From Janthinobacterium sp. GW458P (GTDB taxonomy: Bacteria > Pseudomonadota > Gammaproteobacteria > Burkholderiales > Burkholderiaceae_D): DNA of 53,498 bases. The notes beneath the pieces were generated by a model. That model was not told the DNA's origin. It did no database searches and worked only from the letters and a program-made list of their open reading frames with translations. Location: NCBI RefSeq assembly GCF_002127585.1, contig NZ_NEGZ01000039.1, positions 1 through 53,498 of the forward strand, read 5' to 3'. How positions within the stretch are numbered: position 1 is the first letter of the stretch; every line of letters begins with the position of its first letter. Positions 8,478-17,548 of this stretch are shown here, one piece after another. The translations under genes and the position numbers were made by a program.

Positions 8478-9425
8478 TTATCTGGCCTTGGCGCGCGGGT
8501 GGGCCTGGTCGTAGACGTGGGCCAGGTGCTGGAAGTCGAGGGCCGTGTAGACCTGGGTCGAGGTGATGCTGGAGTGGCCCAGCATTTCCTGCACGGCGCG
8601 CAGGTCGCCCGACGATTGCAGCACGTGCGAGGCAAACGAGTGGCGCAGCACGTGCGGATGCACGTTGGCGGGAATTTCCGTCGCCAGCGCGTGCGCCTTC
8701 AGGCGCAGCTGCAGCACGCGGGGCGAGATGCGCGTGCCGCGCGTGCTTAAAAACAAGGCAGCGCTGCCATCTTTTGCCTGCGGGCGCACGGCCAGCCAGG
8801 CGGTCAGGGCCACGAGAGCTGCCTTGCCGACGGGCACCTTGCGCATCTTGCTGCCCTTGCCCGTGACGACGACTTCGAAGCTGGCCATGTCGAGCCAGCC
8901 CAGCGAGGCGGGCTGGCCGCCTTCGGCCTTGCAGTAGTGGGTGTCCAGGCTGGTCAGTTCGGACACGCGCAAGCCGCTCGAATACAGCAGCTCGAACATG
9001 GCGCGGTTGCACAGCTGCTCCGGCTCGGCGCCGCCCTGCTGGTGTTGCGCGGGCGCCACGAGGCGCACGGCGTCGTCCACCGACAGGGCTTTCGGCAAGG
9101 TCTTGGCCCGCTTGGGCGCGCGGATGCCGTCGACGGGGTTGGCGTCGAGCGCCGTTTCGCCGCTGAGCCAGTTGAAGAAGCCGCGCCACGACGACAGCTT
9201 GCGCGCGATCGAGCGCGGGTCGAGGCCGCCGGCGTGCAGCTTGGCCGTGTAGCGGCGCACTTCATTGTGCGCCAGGGCCGTCCACGGCGTATTGCCGCTC
9301 AGTTCCAGCAGGGCGCGCAGGTCGCGCCCGTAGGCGTCCAGCGTATGCGGCGACAGCTTGCGCTGCGTGGCCAGCTGCGCCAGGTAGGCGTCGAGCCAAT
9401 CGGCCTTGCCGCGCGCCGCATGCAT
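8478..9425 (-). CDS. xerC: Tyrosine recombinase XerC
   Basis: Site-specific recombinase that resolves chromosome dimers at dif with XerD. The N-terminal SAM-like core-binding domain (WLDAYLAQLATQRKLSPHTLDAYGRDL) precedes the catalytic domain with the full set R (SSGLRVSEL), K region, H-x-x-R (HVLRHS), H (LGHSSI) and nucleophile Tyr (STQVYT). The 315-residue length is typical. It starts 7 nt after the DUF484 gene, the arrangement known from the enterobacterial dapF-yigA-xerC cluster. XerC rather than XerD is called on this neighbourhood. Confidence 0.93.
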   Translation of the reverse strand: MHAARGKADWLDAYLAQLATQRKLSPHTLDAYGRDLRALLELSGNTPWTALAHNEVRRYTAKLHAGGLDPRSIARKLSSWRGFFNWLSGETALDANPVDGIRAPKRAKTLPKALSVDDAVRLVAPAQHQQGGAEPEQLCNRAMFELLYSSGLRVSELTSLDTHYCKAEGGQPASLGWLDMASFEVVVTGKGSKMRKVPVGKAALVALTAWLAVRPQAKDGSAALFLSTRGTRISPRVLQLRLKAHALATEIPANVHPHVLRHSFASHVLQSSGDLRAVQEMLGHSSITSTQVYTALDFQHLAHVYDQAHPRAKAR

Positions 9426-9432
9426 GGCGGCC

Positions 9433-10110
9433 TCAGGCTGGCGAACCGGCGCGCAGCGCGGCCAGGGCGGCGCTGGCCGTGGCGCCGATATGCACGAGGA
9501 AGTCGGTGCCCATGCTGGAGGTGAAGCGTTCGCTGTCTGGCGAGCCGAGCACCAGCAAGCCGAAGGTGCCCGTGGTGCCCGGGGCGCGCAGGGCGATCAT
9601 CACGGTCGATTCGATTTTATCCGCCTGCAACCAGTGCACGGCTTCGAAATCGCGGTTGCTGCCGCAGTACGGCGCTTGCAGGCTGTTGGCGAACATGCGC
9701 ACGTCGGCCGTGACGTCTTCCGTGAACCAGCCGTTGGCGTGTTCCGGCAAGACTTGCCACAGGCGCAGACTGACGTAGGGCACGTCGAAATTGCTTTGCA
9801 GCGCATCGACCAGCACGCGCGGCATGGCGGCATCGTTGCGTACTTGCAGCATGGCCTGGTTCCAGCCGTGGAACTTGCTGGCGATGTCGCCATTTTCCTC
9901 GGCCAGGCGGCTCAGCTTGGACATGCGCAGCTCGAGCGCCTTGTATTTGTCGCGCATCACTTCCATCTGCCGCTCCTGCAGCGAGATGGTGCGTCCCGTC
10001 AGCGGGCTGCTCAGTTTGACCTCGCCGAGCAGAGCTGTATGCTCTTCGAAGAAATTCGGGTGCTCGCTCAGATACTGGGCGACGGTGCTGGAATCGAGTG
10101 TGGCGGTCAT
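9433..10110 (-). CDS. DUF484 (YigA-like) GAF-fold protein
   Basis: This 225-residue protein of the DUF484 family, a GAF-like domain protein of unknown biochemical role, is almost always encoded next to xerC. N-terminal features STVAQYLSEHPNFFEEH and LQERQMEVMRDKYKALELRM, a coiled coil, precede the GAF-like part ending GTFGLLVLGS and FLVHIGATASAALA. The start at 10110 (MTATLDSS) fits the family; an upstream extension to 10206 has unrelated composition. It is co-transcribed with xerC. Confidence 0.88.
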   Translation of the reverse strand: MTATLDSSTVAQYLSEHPNFFEEHTALLGEVKLSSPLTGRTISLQERQMEVMRDKYKALELRMSKLSRLAEENGDIASKFHGWNQAMLQVRNDAAMPRVLVDALQSNFDVPYVSLRLWQVLPEHANGWFTEDVTADVRMFANSLQAPYCGSNRDFEAVHWLQADKIESTVMIALRAPGTTGTFGLLVLGSPDSERFTSSMGTDFLVHIGATASAALAALRAGSPA

Positions 10111-10193
10111 TGATAGTGTCAGAAGATAGAAGGATGAACACTTGATTCTAACCGAGAGTGCGCCGCAATATGGAGCAAAAGCGCGCGCCCATG

Positions 10194-10221
10194 AAAAAAG
10201 CGGCATGGTTGCCCATGCCGC
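10194..10221 (-). terminator. Rho-independent terminator of the porin gene
   Basis: A perfect 9-bp stem (10200-10208 with 10213-10221) with a 4-nt loop is followed on the minus strand by six T residues. It lies about 50 nt after the porin stop. Confidence 0.82.
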
Positions 10222-10243
10222 CTTGCTCCGTCTGGCGCGTCAC

Positions 10244-10262
10244 GTCACCCGTAGCGGGTGAC
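10244..10262. repeat. Short perfect hairpin between porin stop and terminator
   Basis: GTCACCCG (10244-10251), a 3-nt loop and CGGGTGAC (10255-10262) form a perfect 8-bp stem only 11 nt downstream of the porin stop. It has no T tract of its own. It may stabilise the mRNA 3' end or work with the terminator just beyond it. Confidence 0.55.
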
Positions 10263-10273
10263 GCGCGATGCCA

Positions 10274-11362
10274 TTAGAAGTTGTGGTGTACGCCGATGCC
10301 GAAGTAGTTGATGCTTTTCGCAACGTTGTAGTTGATATTGTCGGCCACAGCGCCTTTTTTGTTCGAGATGTCTGCATATACGTAGGTGCGCTTCGACAGA
10401 TTGTAGTCATAGCCCAGCGATGCTTGCTTGGTTTTGACGACGCCATCGGGCGTTTTCTGGCCATAGCCGGCGCGGATCTTGCCTGGGCCAACGTCGTAGT
10501 TGGCGCCCAGTACCCACGATTTGGTGCCGGTATTGATGATTTTGAAGTCATCATCCTTCTGGTGCTGGATCGACAGCATGACTTTCAGCTCAGGAATAGG
10601 ATTGACCGAGGCGGCAACCGACCACAGCTTGGCTTGCAGGCCATTGCGCTCGTAGGCAGCCATGGCGGCAAAACCAGGCGAGGTGTACGTCGCGGAGATC
10701 GAGTATGGCGTCGATGTCGGCGCCACGTTGGCTGGCACGGCATAGTTGCCCGAAGCAAATGTTACCGAATTGCCCGGCGCACGTGCCGGGACGGCGCTGT
10801 TGTTATTGGCTTCCTTGGCAGCGACGGTGGCGTTGAGCTGGAAGCCATTGAACACTGGCGAGTTGTAGAACACGGCGTTCGAGAAGCGGTTACGCGAGTT
10901 GCCTGGCGCGCTCAGCGGATCGCTGGTGTAGCCGGCGACGGTCAGGTCGGTCTGGAAACCGGCTTGCGTAGGCATGCCCGACCATGGTTCGAACGAGGTG
11001 CTCACTTCCTGGTATGCGGTCAGACCACGGCCCAGACGCAGGGTACCGAAGTCGCCTTGCAGGCCGACGCGGCTTTGACCCTGGAAGAGTGGACGCGAGT
11101 TGTTGCCCGACGTGTTTTCAATGGTGCCCGTGTCGGATTCATAGCGAATTTCCAGTTGGAAAATAGCTTTCAAGCCATTGCCCAGATCTTCCGTGCCTTT
11201 GAAGCCCAGCTTGTTGTTGTCGCGTTTGCCGACGGAAGTGGTGCCTTCGGTGGCCTTGGTCAGACCTGCATCGATCGTGCCGTAGATTTGAACGGACGAC
11301 TGCGCTTGTGCGGTTGCGGCGTAGGCGCCGAAGAGAGCGAGGGCAACGAGTGATTTTTTCAT
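10274..11362 (-). CDS. Gram-negative general porin (Burkholderiales-type trimeric porin)
   Basis: A 362-residue outer-membrane porin of the family common in Burkholderiales (Omp32/OpcP-like, porin_4). Signal peptide MKKSLVALALFGAYAATAQA, then the family start SSVQIYGTIDAGLTK. Conserved LGFKGTEDLGNGLKAIFQLE and SRVGLQGDFGTLRLGR follow, the latter leading into the L3 constriction loop. The C terminus IGVHHNF ends in the terminal Phe. It forms diffusion channels for small, usually anionic solutes. RBS AGGGAA lies about 8 nt before the ATG. A terminator follows. With the Sel1-repeat gene it separates DUF484-xerC from dapF. Confidence 0.95.
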   Translation of the reverse strand: MKKSLVALALFGAYAATAQAQSSVQIYGTIDAGLTKATEGTTSVGKRDNNKLGFKGTEDLGNGLKAIFQLEIRYESDTGTIENTSGNNSRPLFQGQSRVGLQGDFGTLRLGRGLTAYQEVSTSFEPWSGMPTQAGFQTDLTVAGYTSDPLSAPGNSRNRFSNAVFYNSPVFNGFQLNATVAAKEANNNSAVPARAPGNSVTFASGNYAVPANVAPTSTPYSISATYTSPGFAAMAAYERNGLQAKLWSVAASVNPIPELKVMLSIQHQKDDDFKIINTGTKSWVLGANYDVGPGKIRAGYGQKTPDGVVKTKQASLGYDYNLSKRTYVYADISNKKGAVADNINYNVAKSINYFGIGVHHNF

Positions 11363-11776
11363 GTCTTATTCCCTATTAAAAGTAAGTTCCGTCCGAGATC
11401 CGAGCAGATTGAAATGCGCCAACTGCCGCGTTTCGATGAATGAACCTTAATTCGTCGGCACGCAAGACGTGTGGGATTGGTCAAATATGCGTGAAAAGAT
11501 TGGTGAAAAGCGGCATAAGCGCATGCCCCTGTTGTATTTTTGTAACGCGCGATTTCTGCGGCCGGCACGCCAACGGCCACCGTCTTCCCTTGCTGGCGCA
11601 TCGGCCGCAAGCGCATATTGGCGTAACGTCGCCATGGCATTGTTGCGTTGAATCAAGTTCTTGCGCCGGCTTTGGCGGAATTTGGACGCCGTGACGGTAC
11701 ACTAGGGGACGGCTTGCATCGACAGGCCTGAGACAGCTCACCATTATTAGAATCATTGACTCAATATCGAGAATCG
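11363..11776. other. Intergenic region between divergent porin and Sel1-repeat genes
   Basis: 414 bp with no convincing gene. It must contain the promoters of the porin (leftward) and the Sel1-repeat gene (rightward); no high-scoring promoter pair or operator palindrome was recognised. Confidence 0.5.
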
Positions 11777-13282
11777 ATGGCAAATCGCGAAACATTAGGA
11801 TTGATCAAGGGGGCGCGTGCGGGCGATGTGGCCTGCCAGCTGGCGCTGGGACGGCTGTACCTGTTCGGGCAGGGCGTGCCGCAGAGCTTGCCGACCGCCT
11901 TGCACTGGCTGGCACGCGCGGCCCAGGAAGACAGCCAGGAAGCTTGCATGCTGATCGGCACGCATGTGCCGTTCGAGGTGGCGCAACCGGCGGCCAAGGT
12001 GCTGATTCCGTACTACGCGCAGGCGTACGACGCGGGGCTGGCGCAGGCCGGTCTCGTGCTGGCGCAGCTGGTGCTGGGCGATGCGGCCAGCACCACGTGC
12101 GAAATCCTGCGGGCCAAGGCGCGCCTGGCCCTGGACGCGGCCATACGCGCCGGTTTGCCCGATGCGCAATGGCTGCTCTCCACGCATGATGGCGTGGCCG
12201 GAGACGCTGTAGCGGCCGTCAGGCATGCCGTGGCGCAGGGAAGCGAGGCCGATACCCTGGTGCATGCCGGGCTCGAGCGTGCATGGAATACGGGCGACCA
12301 TGCGGCGTTCCTGGCGCAGGGCTTGCCGCTGGCGCGCGAACTGCTGCAGCGCCAGGCGGCGGCCGGCGCGCGCACCATCGCCCTCGATGCGCAGCAGGTG
12401 CTGTTGCTGTCGCGTTGCGCCCAGGCGCTGGCGCCCGGTGGCGACGCCGAGGGCTGGCAGTGTTGCGAACTGGCCGCGCATGGCGGCGACCGCACGGCAC
12501 AGCTGGAGCTGGGACTCGGCTATGCGCGCATGGATGCGCATGGCCAGCGCCTGGCCACGCGCAATGGCGCGGCGAATTTCAAGCGGGCAGTGCGCTGGCT
12601 GACGCAGGCGGGCGAGCAGGGCCTGGCCGAAGCGTGGTTCGTGCTCTCGCGCATCTATACAAAACCGGAATTTTCCCAGCGCAATGTGGTCGAAGCCCAT
12701 TGCTGCCTGGAGCGGGCGGCCGACCTGGGGCATGGCCCGGCCCAGCTCGAGTGCGGCATGTATGCGTGGCGTAACCGCCGTGATGGCGTCAACAGCGACG
12801 TGCGCGCCGCCTACTGGCTGCTGCAGGCGCAGGCGCAAGGCAGTGCTGAAGCGGAGGCGGCGCTGGCGCGCATTGCGCCGCGCGGCGAGCCGGGCGACTG
12901 GGGGCAGTGGGCCGCGCTGCAAGCCGGCTCGCCGCTGCGCCAGCTGGAGCAGAATCATCCCTTGCTGGCGGCGCGGCTGGAACTGGCACGCTGGTTTCAC
13001 CTGTCGCGCGCCGAGGCATTGCTGCTCGACATGCATGCGGCCGACCAGGGGCATTGTCTGTTGATCGATATCAGTGCCGCGCATGGCCGCGGCAAGCGGC
13101 GCCTGGCGCTGATCCGCACGGCGCAGGAGCGCCAGGTGCTCGACCAGGTGGTACGCCTGTTCGAGCGCGTCGATTGCGGCGTGGCGGGGCCGGAAGGCAA
13201 TTACCGGCAGCGCTTGTACCGCCTGAAGTGCTACCTGGGCGAGCTGGGCGTCGCGCAGGAACAGCAGTTCCTGGCCGCCTGA
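11777..13282 (+). CDS. Sel1-like repeat (SLR/TPR) protein
   Basis: A 501-residue cytoplasmic-looking protein without signal peptide. Sel1-type alpha-helical repeats are visible: ACQLALGRLYLFGQGVPQSL followed by ALHWLARAAQE, later QLELGLGYARMDA with AVRWLTQAGEQGLAEAWFVL, and CLERAADLGHGPAQLECGMY. These repeats usually make scaffolds for protein partners. The C-terminal third (from about residue 380) lacks the repeat and contains a basic HGRGKRRLALIRTAQERQVLDQ segment that could be a separate binding domain. The ATG at 11777 was chosen; a TTG 21 nt upstream is less likely. It converges with dapF, 8 nt apart. The partner and role are unknown. Confidence 0.75.
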   Translation: MANRETLGLIKGARAGDVACQLALGRLYLFGQGVPQSLPTALHWLARAAQEDSQEACMLIGTHVPFEVAQPAAKVLIPYYAQAYDAGLAQAGLVLAQLVLGDAASTTCEILRAKARLALDAAIRAGLPDAQWLLSTHDGVAGDAVAAVRHAVAQGSEADTLVHAGLERAWNTGDHAAFLAQGLPLARELLQRQAAAGARTIALDAQQVLLLSRCAQALAPGGDAEGWQCCELAAHGGDRTAQLELGLGYARMDAHGQRLATRNGAANFKRAVRWLTQAGEQGLAEAWFVLSRIYTKPEFSQRNVVEAHCCLERAADLGHGPAQLECGMYAWRNRRDGVNSDVRAAYWLLQAQAQGSAEAEAALARIAPRGEPGDWGQWAALQAGSPLRQLEQNHPLLAARLELARWFHLSRAEALLLDMHAADQGHCLLIDISAAHGRGKRRLALIRTAQERQVLDQVVRLFERVDCGVAGPEGNYRQRLYRLKCYLGELGVAQEQQFLAA

Positions 13283-13290
13283 CCCATTCC

Positions 13291-14154
13291 TTACAGCTCG
13301 ATCGTGCCTTCGAAGACGGTTACGGCCGGGCCCGTCATCAGGACGGGCTGGCCCGGGCCTTGCCAGGCGATCGACAGTTCGCCGCCGCGCGCACTGATGC
13401 GCACGGGGGAATCGAGCAAGCCGCGCATGATGCCGGCCACGGCGGCGGCGCAGGCGCCCGTGCCGCAAGCGAGGGTTTCGCCCGCGCCCCGTTCAAACAC
13501 GCGCAGTTTCACGTGCTGGCGGTTGACGATCTGCATGTAGCCGGCGTTGACGCGGCGGGGAAAGCGCGGGTGGTGCTCGATCAGCGGCCCCGACGCTTCC
13601 AGGTCTTGCGCGTCGACATCGTCGACCACCTGCACGGCATGCGGATTGCCCATCGAGACGACGGACACCAGCACCGGGCCTGCATGACCGGGCAGCGCCA
13701 GGTCCAGCGGCCATAAGGTGTCATTTCCCTGCGCCACGCCATCGAGGCCGCTTGCATCGAACGGCACCAGCGCGGGTTCGAGCACGGGCGCGCCCATGTC
13801 GACCGTGATGCTGCCATCAATTTCCAGGCGCGGTGCGATGATGCCGGCCATGGTTTCCACGCGGATGCTGCTCTTGCTTGACAAGCCTTTTTCGCTGACG
13901 AACTTGACGAAGGCGCGCGCGCCGTTGCCGCACTGTTCCACTTCGCCGCCGTCGTTGTTATAGATGCGGTAGCGGAAGTCGCAGCCGGGCAGGCGTGGTT
14001 TTTCCACCACGAGGATCTGGTCGGCGCCGATGCCGAAACGGCGGTCGGCCAGGCGCTGCCACTGGGCCGGCGTGAAATCGACATCCTGATTGATGGCGTC
14101 GATGACGATGAAATCGTTGCCCGCGCCATGCATTTTGGTAAATTGGAGTTTCAT
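13291..14154 (-). CDS. dapF: Diaminopimelate epimerase
   Basis: Converts LL- to meso-diaminopimelate for lysine and peptidoglycan synthesis. Both active-site cysteines are present, in CGNGARAF and [12 protein letters not shown], with KMHGAGNDF at the N terminus and SMGNPHAV in the middle. 287 residues from the ATG at 14154, the usual length; an in-frame start at 14169 would overlap the upstream acyltransferase stop. It is 11 nt downstream of the second lipid A acyltransferase and probably co-transcribed. In many proteobacteria DUF484-xerC follow directly; here two other genes intervene. Confidence 0.96.
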   Translation of the reverse strand: MKLQFTKMHGAGNDFIVIDAINQDVDFTPAQWQRLADRRFGIGADQILVVEKPRLPGCDFRYRIYNNDGGEVEQCGNGARAFVKFVSEKGLSSKSSIRVETMAGIIAPRLEIDGSITVDMGAPVLEPALVPFDASGLDGVAQGNDTLWPLDLALPGHAGPVLVSVVSMGNPHAVQVVDDVDAQDLEASGPLIEHHPRFPRRVNAGYMQIVNRQHVKLRVFERGAGETLACGTGACAAAVAGIMRGLLDSPVRISARGGELSIAWQGPGQPVLMTGPAVTVFEGTIEL

Positions 14155-14165
14155 GTTCCGCCGTA

Positions 14166-15041
14166 TCACTTGTGCTGGTTATAGAACGACGCTTCGCCTT
14201 CCGGACGCGTCTTGAAGCGTTTATGGGTCCAGAAATACTCGGCCGGCGCTTCGCGCACGCGCTCTTCGATGAATTCGTTCATGCGGCGCGTGGCGGCCGT
14301 GATGTCGTCGCCCGGATAGTCATCCCAGGCCGGATAGTAGGTCACTTGCCAGCCCTGGTAATTGGGTAAAAAAGTGGCGATGACGGGTATCACCTGCGCC
14401 TTGGCGGCCAGCGCCAGGCGCGCCGTGGCCGTCAGGGTGGCGGCCGGCACGCCGAAGAAGGGCACGAATTCCGCATCCTTCTCGCCGAAATCCATGTCCG
14501 GCAGCATGAAATACGGCAAGCCGTCGCGCAGGGCGCGCAGAATCGTCTTGATGCCGTCCTGGCGCGTAAACAGCTTGGGCGGCTTGAAGCGCGAGCGGCC
14601 GTTGCGCAAGGCCTGGTCGAAGGCGGCGTTCTTTTGCTGCACGTACATCGAGGAAGCGGAAATTTCCATGGCCGTGGCGGCGCCGGCCACGTCGAGACAG
14701 ACGAAGTGCGGGCACAGCAAAATGGTGGGCTTGGCCGCGATCTGCTGGCCCGGGAACGCGGGCACTTTCCTGATCAGGCGGTTCAGGCGTTCTTCCGATG
14801 ACCACCACAGGATGCTGCGCTCCCACACGCTGCGCGAATAGGCCTGGAAATGCTGGCGCGCCAGGGCCACGCGTTGCTGTTCCGTCAATTCCGGCATGCA
14901 CAGGCGCAGATTCGTCAGGGCGATCCTGCGCCGCGTGGGCATGGCAATGAACAGCACGCTGCCGACGGCCACGCCGAAGCGGCCGAGGATGGGCAAGGGC
15001 AGCCAGTGCAGCAGCCACATGAAGGCGATCAGCAGTCTCAT
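14166..15041 (-). CDS. Lipid A biosynthesis lauroyl/palmitoleoyl-type acyltransferase (LpxL/LpxP family), second copy
   Basis: Inner-membrane acyltransferase of the HtrB/LpxL/LpxM family that adds secondary acyl chains to lipid A. The N-terminal hydrophobic anchor ([29 protein letters not shown]) precedes the catalytic H-x4-D in CPHFVCLDV. Later family features are [38 protein letters not shown] and the C-terminal [13 protein letters not shown]. 291 residues from the ATG at 15041, which overlaps the stop of the upstream paralogue by ATGA. Which acyl chain and position it uses cannot be told from sequence. Confidence 0.9.
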   Translation of the reverse strand: MRLLIAFMWLLHWLPLPILGRFGVAVGSVLFIAMPTRRRIALTNLRLCMPELTEQQRVALARQHFQAYSRSVWERSILWWSSEERLNRLIRKVPAFPGQQIAAKPTILLCPHFVCLDVAGAATAMEISASSMYVQQKNAAFDQALRNGRSRFKPPKLFTRQDGIKTILRALRDGLPYFMLPDMDFGEKDAEFVPFFGVPAATLTATARLALAAKAQVIPVIATFLPNYQGWQVTYYPAWDDYPGDDITAATRRMNEFIEERVREAPAEYFWTHKRFKTRPEGEASFYNQHK

Positions 15042-15907
15042 GCCTGCTCCCCGGCGGGCTCGGGCGTGGCGGGCGTGGGCGGCGGCGCGCCGCGCGGCAC
15101 CTTGTAGCGATTGTAGCTCCACAGGTATTGCGCCGGGCTGCGCGCGATCAATTGTTCCATGGCCGCGTTGATGGTGCGCGCCTGTTCGGCCGAGGTGCTG
15201 TCGAGGGACGCGGTGAACGGCACGAAATGCACGACATAGCCGCGTCCGCCCGGCAGGCGTTCCGCGTAGGTGATGATGACTTCGGCGCCGCCCATCTGCG
15301 CCAGCTTGGCCGGCAGGGTCATGGTGTAGGCGGGACGGCCGAAGAAATCGGCCCACACGCCTTCGCCCTCCTGCGGCACCTGGTCCGGCAGCAGGCCGAT
15401 CGGCTGACCTTTTTTCAGGCATTTGGCGAAGATGCGCACGCCCGACATATTGGCCGGCGCCAGCATCAGGTTTTCGCGCGCGCGCGCGCCTTCGATCAGC
15501 GGTTTCAGGGCGGCGCGCTTGGGCGGACGGTACATGACGGTGAGCGGCGTGCGCAGCGCGATCTGCTGGGCGACGATTTCAAAGCAGCCCAGGTGGGGTG
15601 TCAGGAAGACAATGCCACGGCCATGCTGCAGCGCCTTTTCCACCAGTTCCCAGTTTTCCACCGTCGCATGGCGCGCCACGCGCTCGGCCGGCGCGCACCA
15701 GATGAAGGGCAGTTCCAGCACGCTCTTGCCCGCTTCGGCCACCGCCGTGTGCAAGTGTTGCGAAAACCCCGCACCCTGCATGTTCTCGCGCATGCGGCGG
15801 CGGTAGGACGGGGAAATGGCGTAAATCACCCAGCCGAGCGCAGCGCCCAGGCCATGCAGGACGGGCAAGGGAAAGATGGATAAGAAGCGGAAAATAGGGA
15901 CTAACAT
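15038..15907 (-). CDS. Lipid A biosynthesis acyltransferase (LpxL/HtrB family), first copy
   Basis: First of two tandem lipid A late acyltransferases. N-terminal membrane anchor MLVPIFRFLSIFPLPVLHGLGAALG; catalytic H-x4-E in TPHLGCFEI; YRPPKR, LPDQVPQEGEGVWADFFGRPAYT and the C-terminal QYLWSYNRYKVPRG follow the family pattern. It ends in a proline-rich tail ([15 protein letters not shown]). 289 residues from the ATG at 15907; an upstream in-frame non-ATG start is less likely. Coupled to the next gene through an ATGA overlap, it is divergent from metK. Two copies in one operon suggest sequential acylation steps. Confidence 0.9.
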   Translation of the reverse strand: MLVPIFRFLSIFPLPVLHGLGAALGWVIYAISPSYRRRMRENMQGAGFSQHLHTAVAEAGKSVLELPFIWCAPAERVARHATVENWELVEKALQHGRGIVFLTPHLGCFEIVAQQIALRTPLTVMYRPPKRAALKPLIEGARARENLMLAPANMSGVRIFAKCLKKGQPIGLLPDQVPQEGEGVWADFFGRPAYTMTLPAKLAQMGGAEVIITYAERLPGGRGYVVHFVPFTASLDSTSAEQARTINAAMEQLIARSPAQYLWSYNRYKVPRGAPPPTPATPEPAGEQA

Positions 15908-16035
15908 GTATAAGCTGGTTCCAGGAATGGCGTGTTGCCGTGCCAAAATTTTTTAAGAAGCGTAAAATACCACGTATGCAGTACCCGCTGAGTTAATAGA
16001 CAACTTGCGAAGCGGAATATAAATATCGCTAAAGC

Positions 16036-16064
16036 GTCGCAGGCAAAATCCTCTTTACTGCGAC
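16036..16064 (+). promoter_or_regulatory. Stem-loop in the metK 5' leader
   Basis: GTCGCAG (16036-16042) pairs with CTGCGAC (16058-16064) across a 15-nt loop, ending about 20 nt before the metK Shine-Dalgarno (AGGAG, 16085-16089). A hairpin this close to the start could tune translation. It does not match a SAM riboswitch class I know. Confidence 0.4.
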
Positions 16065-16095
16065 AGAACATTCACATAGTAATCAGGAGCTTGCA

Positions 16096-17262
16096 ATGTC
16101 AAACGACTATCTCTTCACTTCCGAGTCCGTCTCGGAAGGCCATCCCGACAAGGTTGCCGATCAAATTTCCGACGCCATCCTTGACGCTATCCTGACCCAG
16201 GATCCAGCCGCCCGCGTGGCTGCCGAAACCCTGTGCAACACGGGTCTGGTGGTACTGGCCGGCGAGATTACCACGCACGCCAATGTGGATTATATTCAAG
16301 TTGCGCGCGAAACCATCAAACGCATCGGCTACGACAACACGGAATACGGCATCGACTACAAGGGTTGCGCCGTGCTGGTGGCCTACGACAAGCAGTCGCC
16401 GGACATCGCGCAAGGCGTCGATGAAGGCGCGGGCATTGACCTGGATCAAGGCGCTGGCGACCAGGGCCTGATGTTTGGCTACGCCTGCGATGAAACGGCC
16501 GAGCTGATGCCTGCCGCCATCCACTACGCGCACCGCCTGGTCGAGCGCCAGTCGCAACTGCGCAAGGATGGCCGTCTGCCATGGCTGCGTCCGGACGCGA
16601 AATCGCAAGTGACCCTGCGCTACGTCGACGGCCGCCCCGTCGGCGTGCACACGGTCGTGCTGTCGACCCAGCACGCGCCGGAAATCTCGCACAAGCAGAT
16701 CGAAGAAGCCGTCATTGAAGAAATCATCAAGCCTATCCTGCCGCGCGAATGGCTGACGGAGACCAAATTCCTCGTCAACCCGACGGGCCGTTTCGTCATC
16801 GGCGGTCCGCAAGGCGATTGCGGCTTGACCGGGCGCAAGATCATCGTCGACACCTACGGTGGCGCGGCCCCGCACGGCGGCGGCGCGTTCTCGGGCAAGG
16901 ACCCGTCGAAAGTCGACCGTTCGGCAGCCTACGCGGCCCGTTACGTGGCGAAAAACATCGTCGCCGCAGGCCTGGCGCGTCAATGCCAGGTGCAGGTCAG
17001 CTACGCCATCGGCGTGGCCAAGCCGATCAACATCACCGTCTACACGGAAGGCACGGGCGTGATTCCCGATACGGAAATCGCCAAGCTGGTGCTGGCGCAC
17101 TTTGACCTGCGTCCGAAGGGCATCGTGCAAATGCTGGACCTGCTGCGCCCGATCTACCAGAAGAGCGCCGCCTACGGCCATTTCGGCCGCGAAGAGCCGG
17201 AATTCACGTGGGAGCGCACGGACAAGGTCGCCCTGCTGCGCGACGCTGCCGGCCTGAAGTAA
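16096..17262 (+). CDS. metK: S-adenosylmethionine synthetase
   Basis: Makes S-adenosylmethionine from methionine and ATP. Signature motifs are all intact: SEGHPDK at residues 13-19, [12 protein letters not shown] (the hexapeptide region) and the P-loop-like [16 protein letters not shown]. Length 388 is standard. AGGAG lies 6 nt before the ATG. It is divergent from the lipid A acyltransferases, followed by an inverted-repeat element and a strong terminator, so it is a separate transcript from ahcY although both serve the methyl cycle. Confidence 0.98.
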   Translation: MSNDYLFTSESVSEGHPDKVADQISDAILDAILTQDPAARVAAETLCNTGLVVLAGEITTHANVDYIQVARETIKRIGYDNTEYGIDYKGCAVLVAYDKQSPDIAQGVDEGAGIDLDQGAGDQGLMFGYACDETAELMPAAIHYAHRLVERQSQLRKDGRLPWLRPDAKSQVTLRYVDGRPVGVHTVVLSTQHAPEISHKQIEEAVIEEIIKPILPREWLTETKFLVNPTGRFVIGGPQGDCGLTGRKIIVDTYGGAAPHGGGAFSGKDPSKVDRSAAYAARYVAKNIVAAGLARQCQVQVSYAIGVAKPINITVYTEGTGVIPDTEIAKLVLAHFDLRPKGIVQMLDLLRPIYQKSAAYGHFGREEPEFTWERTDKVALLRDAAGLK

Positions 17263-17263
17263 T

Positions 17264-17426
17264 CTAAGTAACCCCAATAAATTATTGTGATCTCTGACTT
17301 CCATAACCGGCGCTCTGCGGCGTTGCCCGCTGCTAGCAGTGCTCGCACTGCGTCGCAGCGGGCGCCTTGCATAGCATCGGCTTCTGTTCTTCATAATTTC
17401 ACAATAATTTCCTGAGGATTACTTAG
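17264..17426. repeat. 163-bp inverted-repeat element (MITE/REP-like) downstream of metK
   Basis: Outer arms 17264-17290 and 17399-17426 are near-perfect inverted copies of each other (both begin CTAAGTAA when read inward, and share AAATTATTGTGA). Inside are further nested inverted repeats: GCCCGCTGC (17325-17333) with GCAGCGGGC (17355-17363), and GCAGTG/CACTGC around a CTCG loop (17336-17351). The whole piece can fold as one long hairpin. It begins one nt after the metK stop and codes for nothing. The layout suggests a non-autonomous mobile repeat; copy number cannot be tested here. Confidence 0.6.
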
Positions 17427-17442
17427 TCAGACTTGCAAGAAA

Positions 17443-17477
17443 AGCGCCCCGGCCGCCAGGCTGCGGGCGCTTTTTTT
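17443..17477 (+). terminator. Rho-independent terminator of metK
   Basis: AGCGCCC (17443-17449) pairs with GGGCGCT (17465-17471), followed by a run of seven T. It isolates metK from the riboswitch-controlled ahcY unit. Confidence 0.88.
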
Positions 17478-17534
17478 ATATGTTGTTAGTTGGCAATGCA
17501 TGCCGAACAGGCTGGCGCGCGCGGCTTGACAATG

Positions 17535-17541
17535 TTAAAAT
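17535..17541 (+). promoter_or_regulatory. Probable -10 element of the ahcY promoter
   Basis: TTAAAAT lies 7 nt before the first base of the SAH riboswitch, the spacing expected if the transcript begins at the aptamer. No good -35 lies 17 nt upstream; a TTGACA at 17526-17531 is too close to pair with it. Confidence 0.4.
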
Positions 17542-17548
17542 CCCGTGT

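Noticed and set aside
14166-15907. Recent tandem duplication of the two lipid A acyltransferases
   Set aside because: They share family motifs but differ widely in sequence, including HxxxxE versus HxxxxD, so the duplication is old or they were recruited separately.
16000-16095. A SAM riboswitch in front of metK
   Set aside because: Only one simple stem-loop is present; no SAM-I, SAM-II or SAM-IV type conserved core could be traced.
17526-17531. Consensus TTGACA upstream of ahcY as a -35 box
   Set aside because: No -10-like hexamer lies 16-18 nt downstream; the better TTAAAAT is only 3-4 nt away, and a promoter here would start inside the aptamer.
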